NCBI RefSeq assembly: GCF_023502395.1
Contig: NZ_JAMFMB010000023.1
Span: forward strand, 1 to 64,000
DNA: 64,000 bases
DNA from: Ruegeria spongiae
Lineage (GTDB): Bacteria > Pseudomonadota > Alphaproteobacteria > Rhodobacterales > Rhodobacteraceae
Direction of reading: 5' to 3'
Part shown: in pieces, positions 1 through 9,456 of the stretch
How positions within the stretch are numbered: the first letter of the stretch is position 1
Layout of the letters: each line of letters begins with the position of its first letter
The notes under the pieces: model-generated
The model's database searches: none
What the model saw: the letters and a program-made list of their open reading frames with translations, nothing else
What the model was told of the DNA's origin: nothing
Program-made: the position numbers and the translations under genes

Positions 1-51
1 GGTTCCAGACTTAGCAATCTGCTTATGATCCCTAAAACTGCTTCAGTCGAA

Positions 52-927
52 TCAGAGATTATCAAGCCAGTTGTTCAGCATCCGAAACAACCGGCGTCGA
101 TCAGCTTCATATGTAAACGTGTGGTCGCAATCCGAGAAATAGTGAAGCTCCAGACGGTCGCCGAAATTCACATCCGGCAATGCGTCCAATATTTGGCGGC
201 GATAATTGTGTTGATAGCTGTGGCCGCCCGAGAAAATGGCCAGAATGGAAATCCCATTATTCACCATCTTTTGGTAAGCAGATTGCAAGTAGCTTACCGT
301 TTCGGGAGTTTCCATATCTTGCCTCGAAAACTGTTCTCTAACCGGTGGCGGAGGTGCATCGCCTTTTGCAACTTTGTGCCGCACCCGCTTCCAGAACCGC
401 CCTTTTCCGATCAGGAAGTTGGTCCAGACTACCGGCTGTTTCAACCGCCTGAACTTATCAAGCACATGGAACCAGCGCGTCCTTGGGATAGACGGATCCA
501 TCAGAACCACTCCGGACACGCGGGCGTCGTCGCCGCTGTAGACTACCGAATGATCCGCGCCAGAACAAAGACCAACCAGAACGACCCTGTCACATTTGAG
601 GTTTGCCTCGGTCCAGTCGATCACCTCACGAATCCCGCTACAATTTTCTTCGAGTGGCGACCGATCGTCGCGCTGTGCCGGGCTGTCACCAATTCCAGCA
701 AAATCGAAACGCACCACGGAATAGCCACGCTCCGCCAAGCGCCGGGAAAGCTTGGTGTACATTCGGTGGTGGCCAACCCTATGGATGATCCCCGTATTGA
801 AAATGATGATCGCCGGGCGATTGCTGTTGTCCGCAGGTCTTGTAACGATCCCACAAAGAGCGCGGTCACCTCCGAATCGAACGACCCGTTCCAGTATGTT
901 GGGACGTGCCGGGGACTGAACGGTCAT
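52..927 (-). CDS. alpha/beta hydrolase, Cys at nucleophile elbow
   Basis: Predicted 291-residue alpha/beta hydrolase, last gene of the minus-strand NRPS/PKS operon. The start at 927 is chosen because its ATG overlaps the stop of the preceding hydrolase (ATGA), which points to translational coupling; an upstream in-frame codon would add 21 residues inside that gene. The nucleophile elbow reads VGLCSGAD, so the central position of the G-x-S-x-G pattern holds Cys rather than Ser. A typical late Asp/His region is visible (SDCDHTF). The sequence resembles the hydrolases that accompany exosortase-A systems, but no exosortase is nearby. Its place after a terminal NRPS module that has no thioesterase makes it a candidate for product release or editing; that role is an inference. 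Confidence 0.85.
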   Translation of the reverse strand: MTVQSPARPNILERVVRFGGDRALCGIVTRPADNSNRPAIIIFNTGIIHRVGHHRMYTKLSRRLAERGYSVVRFDFAGIGDSPAQRDDRSPLEENCSGIREVIDWTEANLKCDRVVLVGLCSGADHSVVYSGDDARVSGVVLMDPSIPRTRWFHVLDKFRRLKQPVVWTNFLIGKGRFWKRVRHKVAKGDAPPPPVREQFSRQDMETPETVSYLQSAYQKMVNNGISILAIFSGGHSYQHNYRRQILDALPDVNFGDRLELHYFSDCDHTFTYEADRRRLFRMLNNWLDNL

Positions 928-1721
928 GTCATCCACTCGACTATTCGTTGCAAAGCCTGCACGGGCACCACACCCGCATTGTTGGGCCAATCCTCACGCC
1001 AAGCAGCGCGGCATTCGATATGCTCAAGATCGACCATTGGCTTTCGCTCGTGCAAGGCAACTCGAAATTGATCGTGACTGTCCAGGTTCGTAGACTCGAT
1101 AACCAGCAGATCATTGGGATATTCGCGGATATGTGGCAGCAAGTCCAATCTGCGCATCTCTGCCTCCATCGCCTCGGTCAATGGAAACCCACAGATCTCG
1201 TGTCCGCCACCAATTTCTGCCGGTCGCTTTGGCGGCGGCCTGGCTCCGATTGGCATATTCGACGCGGTCTGGAACAGCGAATCTACGTATTCTTTTCCGG
1301 AAATCACCGGATCCCAGAGAACCAGGCGCTTTGTTGACCGCGGGCTTTGCGCTGCTTTCCGCGCCGCAAGATAAGCACCAAAGCGTAGCCCGATCACTGA
1401 CACATCTTCAGCGCCGGACATATCCTTGAGCTCGACCTCGGCCGCATTGATATCATCGAGCCATCCGGATATGCTGCCTTCCTCGCATTCACCGCCCGAA
1501 TCGCCGGTGCCAAAATAATCGAATCGAAAGACGTGGAACCCTGCCTCGGCGAGATTTTCGGCAAGTTTGGTTAGAGACCGGTGCGCCGGGATGTACTCGT
1601 GGCCCCACGGATAACAGATCAGGACAGATTTTCTGCCGCCCACGCCTGCGCGTGCGGCGTGGTAGACTCCGAATAAGCGTCGTCTCGAACTGCCAAAGAA
1701 AACTGGGATCATGTTGAACAA
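924..1721 (-). CDS. alpha/beta hydrolase, Arg at nucleophile elbow
   Basis: Predicted 265-residue alpha/beta hydrolase, 17 bases downstream of the last NRPS and overlapping the next hydrolase by four bases. The elbow reads VIGLRFGAYLA, with Arg where the catalytic Ser of a G-x-S-x-G hydrolase should be. GLRxGA elbows are known to me from exosortase-A-associated hydrolase family 2, so the substitution may be a family trait rather than decay. An N-terminal oxyanion-region sequence (ICYPWGHEY) and a DYFGTGDS segment fit the fold. Co-expression with the assembly line suggests a role in chain release, transfer or binding; whether it is catalytic is unclear. Start choice is weakly supported by the upstream sequence. 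Confidence 0.82.
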   Translation of the reverse strand: MFNMIPVFFGSSRRRLFGVYHAARAGVGGRKSVLICYPWGHEYIPAHRSLTKLAENLAEAGFHVFRFDYFGTGDSGGECEEGSISGWLDDINAAEVELKDMSGAEDVSVIGLRFGAYLAARKAAQSPRSTKRLVLWDPVISGKEYVDSLFQTASNMPIGARPPPKRPAEIGGGHEICGFPLTEAMEAEMRRLDLLPHIREYPNDLLVIESTNLDSHDQFRVALHERKPMVDLEHIECRAAWREDWPNNAGVVPVQALQRIVEWMT

Positions 1722-1738
1722 TAAATGCCTGGTCGGAA

Positions 1739-4700
1739 CTACTGGGAGAACTTTGCCGCGATCTGACGCAAATTTTGAAAGAACATGACACGGGGGTCAA
1801 GCTCAATGCCGAACTGCGTGCGAAGTTGCTTTGCAACTCTTAGCGTAAGTAACGAATGCCCGCCGATCTCAAAGAAATTGTCCGTCGCCCCAACCTGATC
1901 CAATTCCAGAACATCTTGCCAGATCCGTGCCAGTTTTTCTTCCATGCCAGCGCGCGGAGCTTCGAAAACCTGTTCCTCCATCTGATGCGCAAACGGACTC
2001 GGCAGCGCTTCGCGATCCAGCTTGCCGTTCGGCGTCATCGGAAATTCCGGAAGATCGACGATCAGAGAGGGGACCATGTATCCCGGGAGTCGCTCGCGGA
2101 GATTATGACGCACCTCACTCGCCGTGACTTCGTGATCCCAGCCATAAATGACATAAGCCACCAACCGACGATCGTCGTGGTCCGCGTCATGTACAGCCGC
2201 CGCCGCTTCTTTGATTCCAGGCACCTGCAACAGAGCGGCTTCGATTTCACCCAGTTCAACACGAACACCACGAATCTTTATTTGATGGTCGCGCCGGCCC
2301 AGATGCATCAAGTTCCCGTTCACCATCCAGCATCCGATATCTCCAGTACGGTATAGCCGCCCTTTATCAAGCGGATTATCGATGAACTTCTCTGCTGTTA
2401 GTTCGGCTCTGTCCAGATACCCAATGGCCACGCCAGCGCCGCCGATGCAGATCTCGCCCTGAACCCCGATCGGCGTCAGTTTTAGACTTTCATTCAGAAC
2501 AACGACCTGCGTATTGTCCAGAGGGCGACCAATGCTAATCGGGTCAGACCCGGGCTGAACATAGGTTGCTGTGGAATAGATTGTCGTTTCGCTCGGACCA
2601 TAGCCATTCCAAAGCGTACCAACCTTTTTCAAAAGCCTATCCGCCAGATCGCGGGTCAGTGGCTCACCACCGGTGATGGCGCGAACATGGTCTCCACCCG
2701 ACCAATCGGCCTCAAGCAACAATCGCCACGCAGACGGAGTGGCCTGAACAACCGTCGCACCGGTGTCGGCAAGGGCTTTTGCCAACGCAAAGCCATCTGT
2801 TGCAACATCGCGACTTAGCAATTCGATGCGCGCACCGACGCTCAAAGGCAACAGTAGTTCGACAGCGGAAATGTCGAAGGAAACCGTCGTTGATGCAGCG
2901 ACAATATCTTCCTTGCCAAGGCCGGGCTCTCGCCGCATCACTGCAAAAAGATTTGCCATTGCTCCATGAGTGATCTGGACTCCTTTTGGTGCGCCGGTCG
3001 AGCCCGAAGTATAGATCACCTGAGCACGGTCTGCCGCCGCTGCACGTACGGTCGGGTTGTTGGTCTCTTGCCCCGTCCATGGCGGGTCATCTTCGCAAAC
3101 GATCAGCGTGGTTGACCCTGTGTCAAAACCAAACCCGTCTGCGGTTCCGCGATCCGCCAGTATCGCCGCAGCACGGCAATCGGACAGTAAGTATCTGACC
3201 CGTTCCGCCGGAAATTGCGGGTCGATCGGTATAAAAGCTGCACCAGACTTTAGAATACCTAATTGCACAACAGAAAGGTCGATCGACCGATCAAGGCATA
3301 GGCCTACCAAATCGCCCGTACCGATCCCCTTAGATGCCAGATGAAGCGCCAGTTGATTGGCCTTTGCGTTAAGCACACCATAAGTTATCGACCGATCTTC
3401 GAATCTGACCGCAATACGGTCGGGCTCAGATTGAGCAACATCCTCGAAGCTTTCAACAAATAGCGGAACATGTGTTGTGACTTCGGAACCCTGTGAAAAC
3501 CCGGCGAGGAGTTCCGCCTCCTTTGTCGATACGAGCGGAATCTCGGCGACCGAAAGCCTTGGATTCTTGGAGGCGTGACGAAGGATTTCTTCAAGGCTGT
3601 TCAAAATCCTCTCAAGTGAGGACCGAGCAAATATGTCGCTACGGTATTCGATTGATCCAACCAGTTGGTTGTCGCGCATATGCGTGAACCAGGTCATATC
3701 ATGTACCGCCCCCCCACCGTAGATCGGTTCAGACTGACCATCGCCCGCATTCTGCATAACCACCGCTATCTGGAACAGGGGCGATCGATTCATGCTGCGT
3801 GCGGGTTGCAGGCGCTCTACGACCATTTCAAACGGAACCTGGCAATGGGGATGGGAATCGAGAACGGCTGCCTTTGCTGACGCCAGAACGTCGCTGAAGC
3901 TCATGTCTCCTTTGACGTTGAGGCGTAAAACCTCGGTATTCACAAAAGGTCCGATGATCTGTTCGAGTTCCGGTTGATCACGAACCGCAATCGAGTTTCC
4001 TAGCAACAAATCACTTTGACCGGTATAGCCATATAGCGCAACAGCGCAGGCGGCGAGCAGGCACATATAGACCGAGGTGCCCTCTTGCCTGACCAGCGCT
4101 TGAATGTCCGCAGTCAGATCATGATCCCAGGCAAATGAGATACTGTTCCCGCGGCCAACCAGATCCGGCACGAAATCTGCCGGAAAAGAGCAGAGGCCGG
4201 GACTGCCGCTTAAACGGTCAACCCACCAATCGATATGAGCCTCCAGACGCTGTGAGTCCAAAGCCGCACGCGACCATGCGGCATAATCGGCGTAGTCCAG
4301 ATTTGGTGACGTCTGCGAATACTTCGGAACGGCCAGCGCCCGACCGATATTGCTTTGCAACAGACTCAACGACCAATGATCCAGCGCGATATGATGAGCC
4401 GAAACAAGCACAGCCACGCCGTTCTGCCCGAGATCGAACACCCCGAACCTTACCGGCGGTTCGTCGGCCAGACGAAAGGGTCGACCGGTATGTCCCTCGA
4501 TCTCTTTCAGGATGCTGTCGTGCTGTTCTTCGACACCAAGATTGCTCAGGTCGAATTCTGCTATTTCGACCTTTTCAACACCGACTTCCCGCCCGGCAAG
4601 ACCCGTATCGGCTTCAAAATACAACGTCCTGAGGATCGAATGCTGACTACAGACCTCGCGGATTGCACCCGGATACTGCGCCGCAGGATGTTTGCTGCCC

Positions 4701-4996
4701 AAAGGCCACGCGGTGACAATGTTGTACTCGGTCGCTTGCGGCGATAGTTGCTGCAAGATCCATATGCGCTCCTGAAAATGCGAGAGCGATATCTGGCCCT
4801 TTGACGGTCGAGGTACCAAGGCGGGCCCTGCTTCCTCTTTCAGAAGCGCTATCAAGGCCTGCTTGTGATCAGACAGGGCGTGACGCAGGTCATCCGTGAT
4901 CGCGCCCACCGGGGCCTCGGCCTTCAAATCTTCTCCTGCGAGAGAAATCGTGATTCCACGCGCACGAAAATCCGCCAGAAGCCTCGAAGCCGTCAA
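1739..4996 (-). CDS. NRPS module: TubC docking-C-A-PCP (terminal module)
   Basis: Single-module non-ribosomal peptide synthetase of 1085 residues. Order: TubC_N-type docking domain (about 1-50), condensation domain (about 65-490, with HHIALDHW near 198, so HHxxxD is intact but the usual following Gly is His), adenylation domain (about 500-1000; YTSGSTGAPKG, YGPSETT, YRTGD, catalytic Lys in NGKLDR) and a carrier domain with GGHSL near 1047. The protein stops about 30 residues after the carrier Ser, so there is no thioesterase, reductase or terminal condensation domain. Reading the ten pocket positions by eye gives D-I-V-Q-I-G-G-I-Y-K, which matches no code I know; the DI-x-Q-x-G frame is close to glycine codes. 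It starts with TTG, overlapping the stop of the PKS gene (TTGA), behind a strong GGAGGAG. Confidence 0.95.
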   Translation of the reverse strand: MTASRLLADFRARGITISLAGEDLKAEAPVGAITDDLRHALSDHKQALIALLKEEAGPALVPRPSKGQISLSHFQERIWILQQLSPQATEYNIVTAWPLGSKHPAAQYPGAIREVCSQHSILRTLYFEADTGLAGREVGVEKVEIAEFDLSNLGVEEQHDSILKEIEGHTGRPFRLADEPPVRFGVFDLGQNGVAVLVSAHHIALDHWSLSLLQSNIGRALAVPKYSQTSPNLDYADYAAWSRAALDSQRLEAHIDWWVDRLSGSPGLCSFPADFVPDLVGRGNSISFAWDHDLTADIQALVRQEGTSVYMCLLAACAVALYGYTGQSDLLLGNSIAVRDQPELEQIIGPFVNTEVLRLNVKGDMSFSDVLASAKAAVLDSHPHCQVPFEMVVERLQPARSMNRSPLFQIAVVMQNAGDGQSEPIYGGGAVHDMTWFTHMRDNQLVGSIEYRSDIFARSSLERILNSLEEILRHASKNPRLSVAEIPLVSTKEAELLAGFSQGSEVTTHVPLFVESFEDVAQSEPDRIAVRFEDRSITYGVLNAKANQLALHLASKGIGTGDLVGLCLDRSIDLSVVQLGILKSGAAFIPIDPQFPAERVRYLLSDCRAAAILADRGTADGFGFDTGSTTLIVCEDDPPWTGQETNNPTVRAAAADRAQVIYTSGSTGAPKGVQITHGAMANLFAVMRREPGLGKEDIVAASTTVSFDISAVELLLPLSVGARIELLSRDVATDGFALAKALADTGATVVQATPSAWRLLLEADWSGGDHVRAITGGEPLTRDLADRLLKKVGTLWNGYGPSETTIYSTATYVQPGSDPISIGRPLDNTQVVVLNESLKLTPIGVQGEICIGGAGVAIGYLDRAELTAEKFIDNPLDKGRLYRTGDIGCWMVNGNLMHLGRRDHQIKIRGVRVELGEIEAALLQVPGIKEAAAAVHDADHDDRRLVAYVIYGWDHEVTASEVRHNLRERLPGYMVPSLIVDLPEFPMTPNGKLDREALPSPFAHQMEEQVFEAPRAGMEEKLARIWQDVLELDQVGATDNFFEIGGHSLLTLRVAKQLRTQFGIELDPRVMFFQNLRQIAAKFSQ

Positions 4997-7900
4997 ATGA
5001 CTATCTCCTCCATTGCGTCGTCATCGCCATCCTCAAATCCTGAAATTCCCAATTCGGTTTCAATGCGCGTTGCCATTTCACGAATGGTAGGTCCGTCAAA
5101 CACGTCACGCAGCGTCAGCTTGACGGACGCAATCACATCCAGCCGCGAAATGAGCCGGGTTGCCATCAGGGAATGCCCCCCCAACTCGAAGAAATTGTCG
5201 TCGGGTCCCTCCAGCTGTGCGCCCAGCAATTCGATCCAAACAGCCGCAATTTTTTTCTGAAATTCTGTTTCGAAATTTGCATGCGCCGTAAGAACAGAAT
5301 CGTCAAGCGCAGCGGGTTCCAGCACATCTGTCGGCACGGCTTCGACAAACTCGCCATGCAGCCGGGATCGCAGAACGCTCTTGATGGTCGCAAGCGTATC
5401 GGCCAAGTCGTAATTGGTGACAACGAGCCGCTGTGCACCGCTTGCGAGCCCACCAAGGAATATTTGCGCTGCCATATCGGGATCAATCAGATCGTCGTCG
5501 CCATCACGCAGACGCGCCGCCATTCCGACGCGCGCCCACCCTCCCCAATTGAAGGTGATGACATGTTTCCACGCCTGCGGACGCTCCAAACTCTCGGGCC
5601 AGAAATCGAAAAATGCATTTGCCGCCGAGTAATCCATCGCCCCCGCCGCCGGCAGGATCGAATTGATCGATCCGAACAACGCAACAAAGTCGAGCGGCGT
5701 ATCCTTAAACACGTCTGCGATCGCCCGAACACCAGCCGCCTTGGGTGACAGCACGTTGTCAAATGAATCCTCGTCCATCAGCGCCGAAAGCTTGTTCGCG
5801 CCCAGAACACCGGCCGCATGAACGATGCCATCGACCGGCCCCCATTCCTCGGCGATACGATCTGACAATCGCCTGAGACCGACCCGATCGTTCGCATCCA
5901 GCGCGACGACCATGATCTCGGCGTCCGTCTCTTCTATGGTCTTGAGTTCTTTCAGGATCGCTGATTTGGGATGATCATCGGCAATCGCTGTTTCCCACTC
6001 TTCCCGTGGCGGTAACGTCGTGCGCGCTGTCAATACCAGCCGTGCATTTGCACGCTGTGCCAAATGCCGGGCGATTGTCAGACCAACGCCGCCCAACCCT
6101 CCGGTAATCAGATAAACGCCCTTTGCGCGTAGGGGAACCTGCAAGTCCGACGGTTCAATATCCAGATCAATCTCGGAATATGCGCGGTGCCATCGGCTGC
6201 CATTTCGCACGGCAGAGACGAGTTCGGGTTCGAACCGCAGGCACTCCATCGCCAAATCCTGCGCTGCGGATTCGGGACATGCAGGATCAAGATCGATCTG
6301 ACGGGCATGAACCTTTTCGGACTCTGCGTTCATTACAAGAACTTGACCCGCAACCACGCTGTGATCCGGGGCGATGACCGGTTCACCCAATACGCTGCAG
6401 GTACCCGAGGTCTGCACCACAACCCGGACCGCCTGATCGGTGGAAAAACGCTCCACAGCCAGCCCGACTTTACGCAAGATCTGAAACAGCTGCGACGTAT
6501 CTTTGCCAGAATGGGGGGCTACAACCACCGTATTGATGGGATCGGTCAGTTTTTCGAACGGGTCGTCCTTGTTTTCGTCGATAGCGAGTTCAACCACCTG
6601 TCCGGCAACCAACCCTGCATTTTGGAGCGCATTGGATACCGCGGCGCCAAATTCTGGGTCATCAGCCAGAATGACCCAACTCCCTTCATGCTTTTGAATA
6701 GTTTGTACCTTGGGCGACATCACCCAGGTCGGGTTGCTGATACAGGTCCGGTTGCCGATCAGTTGGGTGGGCCGGTCCTTCGCTGACATCGAAGAATTTG
6801 TCGTGGCCTGCGATACGTCTGGGTCGATCCAGAAGCGTTTTCGCTGAAACGGATATGTCGGCAAGGGAACGCGGCGGCTTTCCGGCGCGCCGCGTAGCAA
6901 AGCCAGGTCAACGCGGGCGCCCGCGCTCCATAAGCGACCCGCTGCATCCAGAAGCGCTGACCTCTGTGTCATTGAATCTTTCGGATGTGCCTGCGTCGAC
7001 GCAATGCGATCCTGCCAACCCTTGAGGTTCATCTGAGCCAGATTATTCAAGGTTGTACCGGGGCCAACTTCCATCAAAAACAGAGAATCGTCTTCTGCCA
7101 GCTTGCGCAATCCCGACGCAAAACGGACCGTTCCGCGCAAATGCTGCGCATAATAGTCCGGCGATACCGCCTGTTCGCCGGTGATCCAGTCCCCGGTCAC
7201 ATTCGAAACATAGGGCCTCTCCGGCGGGCTTAGCGTGATCTTGCCGACTGCGTCGCGAAATGCGTCAAGTACCGGCTCCATCATTCGGGAATGAAACGCG
7301 TGCGACGTGTGCAGAAGCCGACAAACCACATCGGCACTTTCCAACCGTCCGATGACATCGGTTACGGCCTTTGTCTCACCAGAGATAACTGTCATATCAA
7401 CTGCATTTTCGGCTGCGATGTCGACCTCCTCTCCAATCCGTGACCGCAGCTGACCTTCGGGCAGTTCGATCGCGGCCATCGATCCAACAGCCACGGACTG
7501 CATCAACCTGCCTCGCTCGGCGACCAGCTTGAGCGCGGCCTCAAGCGACATGACCCCCGCTAGATGCGCTGCGACATACTCGCCGATGCTGTGCCCGATC
7601 ATCGCAGATGGAACCACTCCATAGCTCCGCAATAATTCAGAGAGCGCATATTCCACCGCAAAAAGTGCGGGCTGGGTCAACCAGGTCTGCGTCAGATCGG
7701 CCTTTGACCCGGATGCAAGCGCGGCTGTGAGATCCAAATCCAGAACCGGGCGCAAGATCTCCGAGCACCGGTCCAGAGCCGTGCGGTATACGGGTTCGTT
7801 GTCGTATAGCTGCGAACCCATTCCTGAGTGCTGACTGCCCTGCCCGCTGAACATGAATGCGACGCGACGCTCTCCTCCTAGGTGGCGTACACCTCGTACC

Positions 7901-9456
7901 TTGCGCCGAAGTGTCGTTGCCGCAGCGGTCTGATTGCTCGCAACGACAAACCTGCGCAACTCAAAATGCTTGCGCCCGGACTCCAAGGTAAAGCTGACAT
8001 CCGAAAGCGACGGGGACCCTGGCGCCTCGAGGGCATCGGCAAGATTCGTACACGCCTGCGCCAGCGCGTCGGCGTCGCGAGCGGAAACCAAGAGAAGCTG
8101 TTCTTTGTCTTCTTGCTTGGCGCGAGTTGGATCGGGCGCTTCTTCAAGCACCAAATGTGCATTGGTTCCCCCAATTCCAAATGAACTTACACCTGCGCGC
8201 CTGGGATGGCCCTCATCCGGCCAGGGCGCGGCCTCACCCGAAGCCACAAAGGGGCTGGTTTCAAGCTCGAGCTTGGGATTTGCCGTCTGAAAGTTGACCA
8301 GAGGTGGAAACGTTCTCTGTTTCAGACACAATACGGTCTTGATCAATCCGGCGACGCCAGCCGCTGCATCGAGATGGCCGATGTTTGCTTTCAGAGACCC
8401 CAACCGGCAAAATCCGACCCTGTCAGTCCCATCCCTAAAAGCCTTTGTCAGCGCCGCAATCTCTATCGGATCACCAAGCGGTGTTCCTGTACCATGGGCT
8501 TCAACATACCCTATCGTCTCTGGGTCAACTCCGGCAACATTCTGCGCCAGCACGATCGCCTCGATCTGCCCATCAATACTGGGCGCGGTATAGCCGGCCT
8601 TGTCGGCACCATCATTGTTCACGGCCGCCCCACGGATCACAGCGTGGATCGTATCGCCATCCTCGATCGCATCCTTGAACCTTTTGAGCGTGACGATCCC
8701 CACGCCTGCACCAGCCCGCGTGCCTTTTGCCTGTTCATCGAATGGCCGACAATGACCGTCAGGCGAGAAGATCATCCCCTCCTGATAGAGATAGCCCGTC
8801 CGTTCCGGGTAGGTTAGCGATACGCCACCCGCCATCGCCAGATCGCACTCGCCCCGAGCAAGCGCACGACAGGCCATTTCCACCGCTACGAGCGACGTCG
8901 AACACGCGGTCTGGACCGTCATGCTCGCGCCGGTCAGGTTCAGCTTGTAGGATGCGCGCGTGCAAAGGAAATCCTTGTCGTTTCCCAGCATCAATTGATA
9001 ACCGCCTGCGGCCTCGGCCTTGCCGCGATTGGCCATAATACTTGATAGGAAGTACGAATTCATACTTGTCCCGGCATAGAGATTCACTGGAACCTCCAGC
9101 GCGTCCGGAGCGTAGCCTGCATGTTCCAGCGCATGCCACGCGCATTCTAGGAACAGGCGCTGTTGCGGGTCGATGATCTCAGCCTCGGCCGGTGAAATGC
9201 CAAAGAACTCCGCGTCGAACATGGCAGAGTCCTTCAGATAGGTACCTTTCGCCACATAATCCTGATGCTGATACAAAGAGGTCGGCACGCCAGCGGCATC
9301 AAGGTCCTCTTCGGTTAGGTTGTCGAGTGATTCCACGCCGTCGCGAATGTTGATCCAGAACTCGTCCAACGTGTTGGCATTGGGAAACTTCCCGGCCAAT
9401 CCAACAATTGCGATCGCATGCTCAGGAAATTGGGAACCACTTGGGGTTTCAGTCAT
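4993..9456 (-). CDS. PKS module: KS-AT-KR-ACP, between two NRPSs
   Basis: Type I polyketide synthase module, 1487 residues. KS about 12-440 (active Cys185 in QTACSTS, His in VEAHGTGT and in KANIGHL); AT about 530-830 (GHSIGEY near 622; HAFHS near 720, the usual malonyl-CoA signature); KR about 1110-1340 (ITGGLGGVG; Ser in FGSINS; Tyr near 1276 in MDYSAANAF; no LDD-type Asp after VHAAG, which suggests an A-type alcohol); ACP with GGHSL near 1428. The CSTS version of the KS active site is common in KS domains fed by NRPS carriers. The gene overlaps the NRPS before it by eight bases and the NRPS after it by four, so it probably extends an aminoacyl unit into a gamma-amino-beta-hydroxy acid. The last residues, DDDAMEEIVI, look like a C-terminal docking peptide for the TubC domain of the next protein. 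Confidence 0.95.
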   Translation of the reverse strand: MTETPSGSQFPEHAIAIVGLAGKFPNANTLDEFWINIRDGVESLDNLTEEDLDAAGVPTSLYQHQDYVAKGTYLKDSAMFDAEFFGISPAEAEIIDPQQRLFLECAWHALEHAGYAPDALEVPVNLYAGTSMNSYFLSSIMANRGKAEAAGGYQLMLGNDKDFLCTRASYKLNLTGASMTVQTACSTSLVAVEMACRALARGECDLAMAGGVSLTYPERTGYLYQEGMIFSPDGHCRPFDEQAKGTRAGAGVGIVTLKRFKDAIEDGDTIHAVIRGAAVNNDGADKAGYTAPSIDGQIEAIVLAQNVAGVDPETIGYVEAHGTGTPLGDPIEIAALTKAFRDGTDRVGFCRLGSLKANIGHLDAAAGVAGLIKTVLCLKQRTFPPLVNFQTANPKLELETSPFVASGEAAPWPDEGHPRRAGVSSFGIGGTNAHLVLEEAPDPTRAKQEDKEQLLLVSARDADALAQACTNLADALEAPGSPSLSDVSFTLESGRKHFELRRFVVASNQTAAATTLRRKVRGVRHLGGERRVAFMFSGQGSQHSGMGSQLYDNEPVYRTALDRCSEILRPVLDLDLTAALASGSKADLTQTWLTQPALFAVEYALSELLRSYGVVPSAMIGHSIGEYVAAHLAGVMSLEAALKLVAERGRLMQSVAVGSMAAIELPEGQLRSRIGEEVDIAAENAVDMTVISGETKAVTDVIGRLESADVVCRLLHTSHAFHSRMMEPVLDAFRDAVGKITLSPPERPYVSNVTGDWITGEQAVSPDYYAQHLRGTVRFASGLRKLAEDDSLFLMEVGPGTTLNNLAQMNLKGWQDRIASTQAHPKDSMTQRSALLDAAGRLWSAGARVDLALLRGAPESRRVPLPTYPFQRKRFWIDPDVSQATTNSSMSAKDRPTQLIGNRTCISNPTWVMSPKVQTIQKHEGSWVILADDPEFGAAVSNALQNAGLVAGQVVELAIDENKDDPFEKLTDPINTVVVAPHSGKDTSQLFQILRKVGLAVERFSTDQAVRVVVQTSGTCSVLGEPVIAPDHSVVAGQVLVMNAESEKVHARQIDLDPACPESAAQDLAMECLRFEPELVSAVRNGSRWHRAYSEIDLDIEPSDLQVPLRAKGVYLITGGLGGVGLTIARHLAQRANARLVLTARTTLPPREEWETAIADDHPKSAILKELKTIEETDAEIMVVALDANDRVGLRRLSDRIAEEWGPVDGIVHAAGVLGANKLSALMDEDSFDNVLSPKAAGVRAIADVFKDTPLDFVALFGSINSILPAAGAMDYSAANAFFDFWPESLERPQAWKHVITFNWGGWARVGMAARLRDGDDDLIDPDMAAQIFLGGLASGAQRLVVTNYDLADTLATIKSVLRSRLHGEFVEAVPTDVLEPAALDDSVLTAHANFETEFQKKIAAVWIELLGAQLEGPDDNFFELGGHSLMATRLISRLDVIASVKLTLRDVFDGPTIREMATRIETELGISGFEDGDDDAMEEIVI
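5005..5011 (-). promoter_or_regulatory. Strong RBS deciding a TTG start
   Basis: The minus strand reads GGAGGAG here, eight bases before the TTG at 4996-4994. No in-frame ATG lies near the start of the docking domain, so this site decides the TTG start of the terminal NRPS. It sits inside the 3' end of the PKS gene. Confidence 0.7.

Noticed and set aside
25-1071. Long plus-strand frame of 348 codons at the left edge
   Set aside because: It is antisense to the two alpha/beta hydrolase genes, which have recognisable folds and coupled starts; its own translation shows no family features.
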